Shown in pieces: positions 6,824 to 13,684 of a DNA stretch of 16,920 nucleotides. Source of the DNA: Dietzia timorensis (GTDB lineage: Bacteria; Actinomycetota; Actinomycetes; Mycobacteriales; Mycobacteriaceae); contig NZ_DYXM01000147.1 in the NCBI RefSeq assembly GCF_020742175.1, forward strand, positions 1 to 16,920, in the 5' to 3' direction. Below the pieces are notes generated by a model. It made no database searches and was not told the DNA's origin. It worked only from the letters and a program-made list of their open reading frames with translations. Each line of letters starts with the position of its first letter. Position 1 is the stretch's first letter. The position numbers and the translations under genes were made by a program.

Positions 6824-7636
6824 ATGCCCGCCGGCGAATTCCCTGCCTACGAGGCGCTCCGCCCCGTTGCCGGGACCCGCGCCGCCTCCGTCGTGCTCTG
6901 CGACAATCCCTCGCCGATGACGATGGAGGGCACGAACTCCGTGGTCCTCCGCGCGCCCGGCGCCGCGCAGTCCGTGGTCGTCGACCCGGGGCCGGAGGAC
7001 GCCGGGCACGCGAGGGTGCTCGCCGAGGCGGCCGGGGAGGTCTCGCTGGTTCTCATCACCCACCGGCACGCCGACCACACCGACGGGATCGACGAATTCG
7101 TCCGGCTCACCGGCGCTCCCGTGCGCGCGCTACTTTCAGAGCATTGCCGAGGGGCCGAGCCGCTCGCGACCGGTGAGGTCGTCGAGGCGGCGGGTCTGCG
7201 CATCGGCGTCATTGCGACGCCCGGCCATACCGCGGACTCGATCTGCCTGGACGTCGCGCCGGCCGGCGGCGAGACCGACTGCGTCGTCCTCGGTGACACC
7301 ATCCTCGGCCGCGACTCGACGGTCCTCGACTCGACCGACGGCTCGCTTCCGGACTATCTCGATTCGCTGCGCGCTCTGCAAGAGTTCGCCGGCCGCCCCG
7401 GCGTTCCGGGCCACGGGCCGGACGTGGCGGACGTCGCAGCGGCGGCCGCTGCGCTCGAGGCGCACCGCAACTCCCGGCTCGATCAAGTGCGCGAGGCGAT
7501 CGCGAGGCTCGGCGCCGACGCCGGCGCGGCGGAGATCACCCGCGACATCTACACCGAGGTCACCGATCCAGTGCTACTCGCGGCCGCAGAACAAAGTACC
7601 CGCGTCGCGATGGATTACATCGCAGAACGCGGGTAG
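6824..7636 (+). CDS. MBL-fold metallo-hydrolase (Rv3677c-like)
   Basis: A 270-aa metallo-beta-lactamase-fold hydrolase. The zinc motif is THRHADH (79-85: H80, H82, D84, H85), followed by H135 (TPGHTADS), D158 (LGDTILG) and H197 (PGHGPD), so both metal sites are complete. The domain organisation, with a C-terminal helical part after residue 200, resembles the LACTB2/glyoxalase II-like group: a hydrolase of thioesters, phosphodiesters or RNA, not an antibiotic-resistance lactamase. The substrate is unknown. It starts 2 bases after the RidA stop, with GAGG about 10 bases upstream, and ends 26 bases from the convergent crp gene. Confidence 0.93.
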   Translation: MPAGEFPAYEALRPVAGTRAASVVLCDNPSPMTMEGTNSVVLRAPGAAQSVVVDPGPEDAGHARVLAEAAGEVSLVLITHRHADHTDGIDEFVRLTGAPVRALLSEHCRGAEPLATGEVVEAAGLRIGVIATPGHTADSICLDVAPAGGETDCVVLGDTILGRDSTVLDSTDGSLPDYLDSLRALQEFAGRPGVPGHGPDVADVAAAAAALEAHRNSRLDQVREAIARLGADAGAAEITRDIYTEVTDPVLLAAAEQSTRVAMDYIAERG

Positions 7637-7643
7637 TTCGAAG

Positions 7644-7657
7644 GCGCCCGTGGGCGC
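7644..7657. terminator. Short GC hairpin between convergent genes
   Basis: GCGCC (7644-7648) pairs with GGCGC (7653-7657) around CGTG in the 26-base gap between the MBL hydrolase and crp. There is no T-run on either strand, so termination here is uncertain. Confidence 0.25.
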
Positions 7658-7662
7658 GTGAT

Positions 7663-8337
7663 TCAGCGTGCGCGGCGGGCGAGGCGCTCGGGATCGGAGA
7701 TGATCACCGACTTGCCCTCGAGGCGCAGCCAGCCGCGGTGGGCGAACTCGGCGAGCGCCTTGTTGACCGTCTCGCGGGAGGCGCCGACGAGCTGGGCGAT
7801 CTCTTCCTGCGTTAGGTCGTGGGTGACCCGAATTGCGGTGCCTTCCTTCTGGCCGAAACGCTGCGCAAGCTGCAGCAGCGCCTTGGCGACGCGGCCGGGC
7901 ACGTCCGTGAAGATGAGGTCGGCGAGGTTGTTGTTCGTGCGGCGGAGACGACGGGCGAGCACGCGCAGCAGCTGATCGGCGATCTCGGGGCGCTCGGAAA
8001 TCCAGCGGCGCAGCGCCGTGCGGTTCATCGATTCGACCTTTACGTCGGTCACGCAAATCGCGGACGACGTGCGTGGACCCGGGTCGAAGATCGACAGCTC
8101 GCCGAACATATCCGACGGGCCGAGGACCGACAGGAGATTCTCGCGGCCGTCGGGGGACTTGCGCGAGAGCTTCACCTTGCCATCGATGATGATGTAAAGC
8201 GTCTCGCCCGGCTCGCCCTCGCGGATGATGGTTTCGCCTCGCGAGAACTCCGCCGGAGACAAGTCATCGCGCAGCGCTTTGACGGCGGCAGGGTCGACGC
8301 CCTGGAAAATGCCGGCTCTGCTCAGTGCGTCATCCAC
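7663..8337 (-). CDS. crp: cAMP receptor protein-family regulator Crp/GlxR
   Basis: A 224-aa CRP/FNR-family regulator. The N-terminal cyclic-nucleotide domain has the phosphate-binding cassette FGELSIFDPGPRTSSA (78-93, with E80, R89 and T90/S91 contacting cAMP), then the dimer helix (about 115-140) and a C-terminal winged helix whose recognition helix is GASRETVNKALAEFA (185-199). The C-terminal half is nearly identical to what I know of mycobacterial Crp and corynebacterial GlxR, a global cAMP-dependent regulator of carbon metabolism, respiration and resuscitation genes. GTG at 8337 is chosen because it gives the family's usual length and N-terminus (MDDALSRAGIFQG), with GAAGG 8 bases upstream; the in-frame extension to 8418 has no support. 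A 289-base leader region separates it from the upstream small membrane gene, so it likely has its own promoter. Confidence 0.97.
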   Translation of the reverse strand: MDDALSRAGIFQGVDPAAVKALRDDLSPAEFSRGETIIREGEPGETLYIIIDGKVKLSRKSPDGRENLLSVLGPSDMFGELSIFDPGPRTSSAICVTDVKVESMNRTALRRWISERPEIADQLLRVLARRLRRTNNNLADLIFTDVPGRVAKALLQLAQRFGQKEGTAIRVTHDLTQEEIAQLVGASRETVNKALAEFAHRGWLRLEGKSVIISDPERLARRAR

Positions 8338-8626
8338 GGAGATTGCCTTCTTTCGTATGGGGAACCCGCGCGGTCTCTTTCCACGGGGTACGCCGCTCAC
8401 GCAGCGGCGCTTTGGCACCTTCTACGCAGAACAGCAGCACACTCGACCCCGTCGTGGTGGCTGGGGCGAATGTGGCAGGCACCACTGTATCGTGCATCAA
8501 GGTGCGTTGGCGACCTATCCGGCCAATTCTACGAAAGTCGAAAAATGCCTCTGGCTAGTAATGATTTCTGTTAGCCACGGTCTCGCGAGGTGCCGCGGGC
8601 GGCGCAACGACGGCGGCCCTCAGTCG
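8338..8626 (-). promoter_or_regulatory. crp upstream region with candidate promoter and weak Crp-like site
   Basis: This 289-base gap contains no convincing gene. On the minus strand TAGAAT (8526-8531) fits a -10 and would give a leader of about 180 bases. TGTGGCAGGCACCACT (8471-8486) matches 7 of 10 positions of the Crp consensus and would sit downstream of that start, fitting autorepression. TGGCTA/TAGCCA (8552-8557 and 8572-8577) is a 6-bp inverted repeat just upstream of the candidate -10. All are weak individually. Confidence 0.3.
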
Positions 8627-8794
8627 TCAGTCGTCCTCGGTGGGCTTTTCGGTAGTGGGCGGCGTCGAGGGTGCCTCGGCGACCGGAGTCGCGGTCTCGC
8701 CGGTGGTACCCACGACCTTTGCCTCGAAGCGCTCCATCACAAGCGCGAAGATGGCGATGGCCAAGGGCGCAAGGACAACGAAGACAGCGTTCAT
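8627..8794 (-). CDS. Small single-pass membrane protein (Rv3675-position)
   Basis: A 55-aa protein with one membrane helix (residues 3-19, AVFVVLAPLAIAIFALV), a short charged juxtamembrane stretch (MERFEAK) and a low-complexity tail rich in Pro, Thr, Glu and Ala ending in EDD. The same slot in M. tuberculosis, between crp and nth, carries a putative membrane protein gene. No function is known. The ATG at 8794 is chosen over the long in-frame extension to 9121, which would lie antisense to nth, because TAACTT sits exactly 7 bases before this ATG and the helix then begins at residue 3. It is divergent from nth. Confidence 0.75.
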   Translation of the reverse strand: MNAVFVVLAPLAIAIFALVMERFEAKVVGTTGETATPVAEAPSTPPTTEKPTEDD

Positions 8795-8801
8795 AGGACA
8801 C

Positions 8802-8807
8802 AAGTTA
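8802..8807 (-). promoter_or_regulatory. Putative -10 (TAACTT), leaderless small membrane gene
   Basis: TAACTT on the minus strand fits TANNNT and is followed by 7 bases and the ATG at 8794; no Shine-Dalgarno is present. Confidence 0.42.
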
Positions 8808-8908
8808 ACCTGCCGGCGCCGTAAAGGGCCAAACCCCTCCGCCGTCATGGGCGGGTTGTGAGGGTGTGCGCTCCCGGCGGCGGTGGGGGAAACGGCGAGC
8901 CGCCACAG

Positions 8909-8914
8909 TAGGAT
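8909..8914 (+). promoter_or_regulatory. Putative -10 (TAGGAT), leaderless nth operon
   Basis: TAGGAT ends 7 bases before the nth ATG at 8922, the same hexamer and spacing as ponA2. The overlapping AGGAT could also serve as a weak ribosome site if the transcript were longer. Confidence 0.42.
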
Positions 8915-8921
8915 TGAGGGC

Positions 8922-9767
8922 ATGTCTGCTGGCTCTTCCGTCCCCGCACGGCGGCGACCTACCGCCGCGATGCGCGGCACGGAAACCTCGCTGGGGCTCA
9001 CGCGGCGCGCCCGTCGGATGGCGCGCGAGCTCGGCGAGGCGTTTCCCGAGGTGTGGTGCGAACTCGATTTCACCAACCCGCTCGAGCTTTCGGTCGCGAC
9101 GATCCTGTCCGCGCAGTGCACCGATGCCCGGGTGAATATGGTGACCCCGGCGCTATTCGCGCGCTACCGCACGGCAGCCGATTACGCGGGCGCGGACCGC
9201 GAGGAGCTCGAGCAGCTCATCCGTTCGACGGGGTTCTACCGCAACAAGGCACGCAGCATTCAAGGCCTCGGCGCGGCGCTCGTCGAGCGATTCGACGGCG
9301 AGGTGCCGCGGCGGATGAAGGACCTCATCACCCTCCCGGGATTCGGCCGCAAGACCGCGAACGTGGTGCTCGGCAACGCGTTCGACACCCCCGGGCTCAC
9401 CGTCGACACCCATTTCCAGCGACTCGTGCACCGCTGGGGCTGGACCGAGGAGACGGACCCGGTGAAGATCGAGCACGCCGTCGCCGAGTTGCTGCCGCGC
9501 AAGGTGTGGACGGACACCAGCCACCGGATCATCTGGTTCGGCCGTCGCGTGTGCCATTCCCGCAAGCCCGCGTGCGGGGCGTGCTTCCTCGCGCGGCAGT
9601 GCCCCTCCGCGGGGAAGGCCGGCCCGATGGACCCGGTCGCCGCGGCGAAGCTGGTGTCCGGGGAGAACCGCGAGCACCTTCTCGCCCTCGCCGGCCTCGA
9701 CGCCGACGGCGCACCGCTGGACGCGGACGCCGTCGCGGCCGACCAAACCGGGGAAGCCGTCCGATGA
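8922..9767 (+). CDS. nth: Endonuclease III
   Basis: A 281-aa bifunctional DNA glycosylase/AP lyase of base-excision repair that removes oxidised pyrimidines. The helix-hairpin-helix block LPGFGRKTANVVL (138-150) carries the catalytic K144, and the catalytic Asp is D162 (VDTHFQRLVHR). The [4Fe-4S] loop is C211-x6-C218-x2-C221-x5-C227. About 20 extra N-terminal and 50 C-terminal residues flank the ~210-residue core; the tail is Ala/Asp-rich and probably disordered. ATG at 8922 is chosen over the in-frame GTG at 8883 because of AGGAT/TAGGAT just upstream. It leads the operon nth-tlpA-like-Nudix-marP; its TGA overlaps the next ATG by 4 bases. Confidence 0.96.
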   Translation: MSAGSSVPARRRPTAAMRGTETSLGLTRRARRMARELGEAFPEVWCELDFTNPLELSVATILSAQCTDARVNMVTPALFARYRTAADYAGADREELEQLIRSTGFYRNKARSIQGLGAALVERFDGEVPRRMKDLITLPGFGRKTANVVLGNAFDTPGLTVDTHFQRLVHRWGWTEETDPVKIEHAVAELLPRKVWTDTSHRIIWFGRRVCHSRKPACGACFLARQCPSAGKAGPMDPVAAAKLVSGENREHLLALAGLDADGAPLDADAVAADQTGEAVR

Positions 9768-10459
9768 GTTCGTCCGCACGCTGGTCCATCGTCGCCGTCA
9801 TCGTCGTCGCCGCGCTTGTCGCGGCGCTGTGGAGCACCCTCGGCTCCTCGGAACAGGAACAACCCGCGAATGACGCCGGACCTGCCGCGCCCGGCTCGTC
9901 GGGCGGGGTGACCCCCGGTCCTTATCGCCCCGCGGACGCCGCGCTGCGCTCGGAGGTTGGACTCCCGTCGTGCCCGGCGGGGCAGGCGGCCGGCGAGGAC
10001 GCTGCACCCGACGCCGCCGCGGACGCGGGGCCGCTGGGCGCGGTATCCCTCGTGTGCATGGCCGACGGCGAGGAGAAGACCTTCGCCGAGATCGCCGCGG
10101 GCAAGCCGACGCTGATCAACCTGTGGGCCTACTGGTGCGAGCCGTGCCGACGAGAGCTCCCCGCGCTCCGCGACGCTCAGGAAGAACTCGGCGACTCGGC
10201 GCAGATCGTGCTCGTCCACGCCGATCCGGACGAGGCGAAGGGCCTGAAGATGCTGCAGGAGCTCGGCGTCACCGAACTGCCCTCGCTCGTCGACGCCGGC
10301 GGCGACATCGCCGAGGCTGCCGGTGCCCCTCCGGTGCTCCCGGTGAATATCCTCGTCGCGCCCGATGGCACTGTGGCGAAGGTGCTCCCGCAGCTCATGC
10401 GCGGGCCGGAGGACGTGGTCGACGCAGTCGACACCTACCTCGGCCAGGGGGTGTCGTAG
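9764..10459 (+). CDS. Membrane-anchored TlpA/ResA-like thioredoxin-fold protein
   Basis: A 231-aa extracytoplasmic thiol-disulfide oxidoreductase. One N-terminal membrane helix (7-24) has no lipobox cysteine, so it is a signal anchor. A Pro/Ala/Gly-rich linker (30-90) leads to a thioredoxin domain with WAYWCEPCRRELP (121-133; active C125 and C128) and the cis-Pro at P193 (VLPVNILV). An additional cysteine pair, C70 and C98, lies before the domain and may form a structural disulfide. Such proteins maintain cysteines of exported or cytochrome proteins; the partner here is unknown, but the co-transcribed MarP has its own two-cysteine protease domain, so it is a conceivable client. The ATG overlaps the nth stop as ATGA. 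Confidence 0.9.
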   Translation: MSSSARWSIVAVIVVAALVAALWSTLGSSEQEQPANDAGPAAPGSSGGVTPGPYRPADAALRSEVGLPSCPAGQAAGEDAAPDAAADAGPLGAVSLVCMADGEEKTFAEIAAGKPTLINLWAYWCEPCRRELPALRDAQEELGDSAQIVLVHADPDEAKGLKMLQELGVTELPSLVDAGGDIAEAAGAPPVLPVNILVAPDGTVAKVLPQLMRGPEDVVDAVDTYLGQGVS

Positions 10460-11430
10460 TGGGAGCGACGTTCTTCCCGCCGGAGGACTATTTCGACCTG
10501 AGCGGTTACCGCTTCGCCGACGATTATCCGCGGTGGCTGGCCCCGCTGGTCGCGGCGGCACGCTCCGGCGACGTCACAAAGCTCCTGCCCGAGCGCAGAC
10601 CGCCGGAGGGTGACGGCGGGGTGCCGCACCCCAGCGGACGGCCGCACCGCACGTCCGCGGTGCTCGTGCTGTTCTCGGGGGACCCGGATGCGCCCGGCCC
10701 CAGGCCACCGGCGGATGCGCGGGTCCTGCTCACGCACCGCGCGGCGACGCTCGGCAGCCACGCCGGGCAGATCTCGTTCCCCGGCGGCGGCAGCGAGGCG
10801 GTCGACGAGAAGATCCCGGACACGGCGCTTCGCGAAGCGCAGGAGGAGACCGGGCTCGACCCGGATTCCGTCGACATCCTCGCCGTCACCGGGTCGTTGT
10901 ACATCCCGGTGTCGAATTACTCGGTATTCCCGGTGCTGGCGTATTGGCGCGAACCCGGTCGGGTGCACGCCGCCGATCAGGCGGAGACGGCGCGGGTGCT
11001 CACACCCCCGCTCGGCGACCTACTCGACCCCGCACATCGCTTTACGGTGCGCCAATCCGCGGGTTGGCAGGGTCCAGCATTTAATATCGGAGACCTGGTG
11101 TTGTGGGGTTTCACCGCCGGGGTGCTCGCCGCGGCCACGCAATTGGCCGGGTGGGACCTCGAGTGGGATTCCGGCGATATCCGGGATCTCGAGGAAACTC
11201 TGTCCGCCTCGGCGAACGGGGAGGAACACTCGTGGCCGCGCCGCGAGGTGCTGGAGGAGCTGCGGAACGCGGCCCACCTCCGGTCGGACGATCCCGATCC
11301 AGACGCCGATTTCCGCAGGCTGGGAACGGAAATACTCCGCCCGGACGTTGGACGGCCAGAAAGCCCAACGCCCGAGCAAGACGACGAGGCGCCGCACCGC
11401 GGCGGAACAGACGAGGAGGGCGCGTCCTGA
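10459..11430 (+). CDS. Nudix hydrolase, CoA pyrophosphatase type
   Basis: A 323-aa Nudix protein. The Nudix box G111-SEAVD-E-KIPDTAL-REAQEETGL (111-133) matches G-x5-E-x7-REUxEExGU exactly. Just upstream, LLTHRAATLGSHAGQISFPG (90-109) is the signature of the CoA pyrophosphatase group (NudL/PCD1), which splits CoA into 3',5'-ADP and 4'-phosphopantetheine. About 90 residues beyond the core include an acidic, Pro-rich tail (about 290-323), probably disordered. The start is GTG, sharing one base with the preceding stop (TAGTG), with GGGGG about 6 bases upstream. Its TGA overlaps the CTG start of marP. Activity on CoA is inferred from the motif. Confidence 0.92.
   Translation: MGATFFPPEDYFDLSGYRFADDYPRWLAPLVAAARSGDVTKLLPERRPPEGDGGVPHPSGRPHRTSAVLVLFSGDPDAPGPRPPADARVLLTHRAATLGSHAGQISFPGGGSEAVDEKIPDTALREAQEETGLDPDSVDILAVTGSLYIPVSNYSVFPVLAYWREPGRVHAADQAETARVLTPPLGDLLDPAHRFTVRQSAGWQGPAFNIGDLVLWGFTAGVLAAATQLAGWDLEWDSGDIRDLEETLSASANGEEHSWPRREVLEELRNAAHLRSDDPDPDADFRRLGTEILRPDVGRPESPTPEQDDEAPHRGGTDEEGAS
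11414..11420 (+). promoter_or_regulatory. Ribosome binding site deciding the marP CTG start
   Basis: AGGAGGG lies 6 bases before CTG at 11427, an almost perfect anti-16S match, inside the last codons of the Nudix gene. It fixes the start at a non-standard codon, since no ATG, GTG or TTG is at this position in frame. Confidence 0.8.
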
Positions 11431-12632
11431 CTGGTTCGACGTGGCTCGACATAGCCCTGGTGCTCCTCGCCGTGCTGGCGGCGTTCGCCGGGTGGCTCAG
11501 TGGCGCGTTGTCCGCGGCGTTCGCGCTGCTCGGCGTCGCCGTCGGTGCCACGTCCGGTCTGCTTGTCGCACCTCATGTCGTCGAGAACCTCGACAGTCCG
11601 GTCGCGAGGCTGTTCGCCGGGCTCGGCATCGTCGCGCTCATGGTCATAATCGGGCAGGTCGCCGGTCAGACGATCGGTCGGGCGCTGCGCAGCACTATCA
11701 GCGGCTCGACCGTCGCGCGGGGCGTCGATTCGCTCATCGGGGCGGTGCTCCAGGCCGCGGCGATCCTGCTTGTCGCGTGGCTCGTGGCGATTCCGGTATC
11801 GGCGCGGGAGGACACCGCCGCAGCGGAGGCGATCCGCGGCTCGACAATCCTGTCGGAGATGGATCGCGTCGCGCCCAACCAGCTGCGCTCGATCCCGAGC
11901 ACGTTCGCCGAGGTACTTGTCGACACCGGCTTCCCGGGGATCCTCGGCCCGTTCTCGGAAATGCCTCTGCGGGAGGTGCCGCCCGCCGATCCGGATCTCC
12001 AGAACAACCCAATCGTGCAGTCGGTGACCCCGTCGGTGGTGAAGATCATGGGCCGCGCCGAGCAGTGCCGCCGCGCGCTCGAGGGTTCGGGTGTGGTCTA
12101 CGCGCCGAACCGGGTTATCACGAACGCCCACGTCGTTGCCGGCACCGACACCGTCCGCGTCGAGGTGTCCGAGGACGTGGCGATCGACGCGAACGTCGTC
12201 GCATATAACCCGGACGTCGACATCGCGGTGCTCGATGTCCCCGGTCTCACCGCCCCGCCGATGGCGCTCGGCACGGACCGCGATGTGCAGTCCGGCGATG
12301 ACGCGATCGTTCTCGGCTACCCGGGCAACGGCCCGTACCACGCGGGCGCGGCGCGCGTGCGCGAGGAGGTCACGCTCCGCGGGCCGAACATCTACCGCGA
12401 CGCGCAGGTCGAGCGCGACGTCTACACGCTGCGTGCGGACGTGCAGGAGGGCAATTCCGGCGGTCCGCTCATCGCCCCGGACGGCACCGTCATCGGCATC
12501 ATCTTCGGCGCCGCCCTCGATGCAACGGAGACGGGCTATGCGCTCACGCTCGACCAGATCATGCCGACGGTGCAAGCGGCGGAAGGGCAAACCCAGTCCG
12601 TCGACACCGAGCGCTGCGTCGGCTCGGCATAG
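11427..12632 (+). CDS. marP: MarP periplasmic serine protease, membrane anchored
   Basis: A 401-aa protein with four N-terminal membrane helices (about 6-25, 29-50, 62-80, 102-124), then a linker and a chymotrypsin-like protease domain in the periplasm. The triad is H235 (TNAHVVAG), D265 (DVDIAVLD) and S344 (EGNSGGPL). C214 and C397 match the disulfide pair that controls MarP activity in M. tuberculosis. MarP is needed there for acid and oxidative stress resistance and processes the peptidoglycan hydrolase RipA. The start is CTG at 11427: it aligns with the mycobacterial N-terminus (MTxSxWLDIA), lies 6 bases after AGGAGGG and makes a 4-base CTGA overlap with the Nudix stop. The next in-frame GTG lies inside the first helix; the nearest upstream one is about 65 codons into the Nudix gene. 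It is last in its operon and convergent with the hydrolase gene. Confidence 0.95.
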   Translation: MTGSTWLDIALVLLAVLAAFAGWLSGALSAAFALLGVAVGATSGLLVAPHVVENLDSPVARLFAGLGIVALMVIIGQVAGQTIGRALRSTISGSTVARGVDSLIGAVLQAAAILLVAWLVAIPVSAREDTAAAEAIRGSTILSEMDRVAPNQLRSIPSTFAEVLVDTGFPGILGPFSEMPLREVPPADPDLQNNPIVQSVTPSVVKIMGRAEQCRRALEGSGVVYAPNRVITNAHVVAGTDTVRVEVSEDVAIDANVVAYNPDVDIAVLDVPGLTAPPMALGTDRDVQSGDDAIVLGYPGNGPYHAGAARVREEVTLRGPNIYRDAQVERDVYTLRADVQEGNSGGPLIAPDGTVIGIIFGAALDATETGYALTLDQIMPTVQAAEGQTQSVDTERCVGSA

Positions 12633-12654
12633 CGTCGGCCCTCGCCGGGCACCC

Positions 12655-12671
12655 GTAGCCCCGCCGGCTAC
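12655..12671. terminator. Hairpin in convergent marP/hydrolase junction
   Basis: GTAGCC (12655-12660) pairs with GGCTAC (12666-12671) around 5 bases. It overlaps the stop codon of the minus-strand hydrolase (12668-12670) and follows marP by 22 bases. No T-run is present, so it is at best a weak bidirectional end structure. Confidence 0.3.
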
Positions 12672-13600
12672 TGCGGCAGGTCTGCCGCGAAATCGATGAT
12701 CTCGCGCGCGAGCGCCGCCGGATCCTCCATCGGCGCGTAATGGCCGACACCCGGAAGCATCACCTGCGTCGTCGCGGGCGCAAACTTTTGTGACCGCTCG
12801 ATCGTCTCGGGGAGAACGAACGAGTCCTGCTCTCCGCCGATCGCGAGCACCTGATGCTCGAGCTGCCCGCGAACGGTGCGTCGGTAGTCGCGGCCATCGG
12901 GACGGAACTGGCTGCGAAACATCCAGCGCCGGGATTCCAGCGTCAGGTGCGCGACCTTGGGGATCTGCATCGCGAGCCGCAGCACGCGGGCCGTCTCGGC
13001 GAAGTCCTCGCTCCCGGTCCACGCGAAACCGCCGTGGGCGCGGGTCACGTTCTCGATATAGGCCGCATCGTCGGCGAGGAGCCGACGTTCGGCGGCGCGC
13101 GGGATTTGGTCGAAGGTGAGGTCGGGGAGTACGGCCGCGCGCTGGGCCTGGCTGCGCAGGCACTGCGAGCGCATGGCGAGCGGGTGGGGGGAGGACACGG
13201 CGACGAGCGCACGCACTGCGCGCGGGCGCCGGTAGGCGGCGGTCCACCCGAGGTAGCCGCCCTCGCCGTGGCCGACGAGCACGGCCTCGGTGTGGCCGAG
13301 CGCGCGGATCAGGTTCGTCACATCCGCGGCGAGCGTCCACGCGTCGTAGCCGCGCGGCGGCTTGTCCGAATCGCCGTGTCCGCGCAGGTCGAGGGCGACG
13401 GCGTGATATCCGGCGGCGGCAAGCGGTTCGAGCAGCCCGCGCATCGTCCACCAGATCCCGCCGAAGCCGTGCACGAGTAGCGCGAGTGGCGGTCGCGCAG
13501 CGAACGCCTCGCCCCCGCTGGGGAGCATCTCGGCGATGTGGAGCCGCGTGCCGTTGGCGGAGACGTCGCGGTGGGTCCAGGGTCCAGAAAAACGCACCAC
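12668..13600 (-). CDS. Alpha/beta hydrolase, EphE-like, lacking canonical nucleophile
   Basis: A 310-aa alpha/beta-hydrolase-fold protein in the slot of M. tuberculosis ephE (putative epoxide hydrolase), beside marP. With GTG at 13600 as residue 1, the oxyanion motif is HGFG (44-47), LDLRGHGDSDKPPRGYD follows near residue 70, and the catalytic acid and base candidates are D259 and H287 (GVGHYAP). The nucleophile elbow, normally G-x-(D/S)-x-G, reads GHGEGG (110-115): the nucleophile position is Gly112, with Glu113 next to it. Epoxide-hydrolase activity is therefore doubtful. The start is uncertain: a TTG at 13639 would add 13 residues, but a terminator hairpin covers that region and the recalled mycobacterial N-terminus aligns from VVRFSGPWTHRDV. 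Both GTG codons (13600, 13597) lack a clear Shine-Dalgarno. Confidence 0.85.
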   Translation of the reverse strand: MVRFSGPWTHRDVSANGTRLHIAEMLPSGGEAFAARPPLALLVHGFGGIWWTMRGLLEPLAAAGYHAVALDLRGHGDSDKPPRGYDAWTLAADVTNLIRALGHTEAVLVGHGEGGYLGWTAAYRRPRAVRALVAVSSPHPLAMRSQCLRSQAQRAAVLPDLTFDQIPRAAERRLLADDAAYIENVTRAHGGFAWTGSEDFAETARVLRLAMQIPKVAHLTLESRRWMFRSQFRPDGRDYRRTVRGQLEHQVLAIGGEQDSFVLPETIERSQKFAPATTQVMLPGVGHYAPMEDPAALAREIIDFAADLPQ

Positions 13601-13627
13601 CGCCGGATCTGGGGGCGGTGGTGCGTT
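13588..13627 (-). terminator. Strong terminator after holin-superfamily gene, overlapping hydrolase start
   Basis: A perfect 14-bp stem: 13591-13604 pairs with 13614-13627 around a 9-base loop, and on the minus strand the 3' arm runs into five T (13592-13588). It lies about 60 bases after the holin-superfamily stop, the right place to end that transcript. It also spans both GTG start candidates of the next gene. Confidence 0.75.
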
Positions 13628-13684
13628 CTTGCGGGTCAACGCTGCGATTTCTACTGGCTCCTCACGCGGGCGAAAGGCGGGCGC

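Noticed and set aside
6824..7636. Antibiotic-resistance metallo-beta-lactamase
   Set aside because: No signal peptide; the layout resembles housekeeping MBL hydrolases (LACTB2/glyoxalase II-like).
9260..10561. 433-codon minus frame opposite nth and the thioredoxin-like gene
   Set aside because: Antisense shadow of two well-supported genes.
10977..13451. 824-codon open frame antisense to marP and the Nudix gene
   Set aside because: It runs opposite to genes with complete catalytic motifs; the translation is Arg/Ala/Asp-rich low complexity typical of antisense frames in high-GC DNA. Its rightmost part overlaps the real hydrolase gene in another frame.
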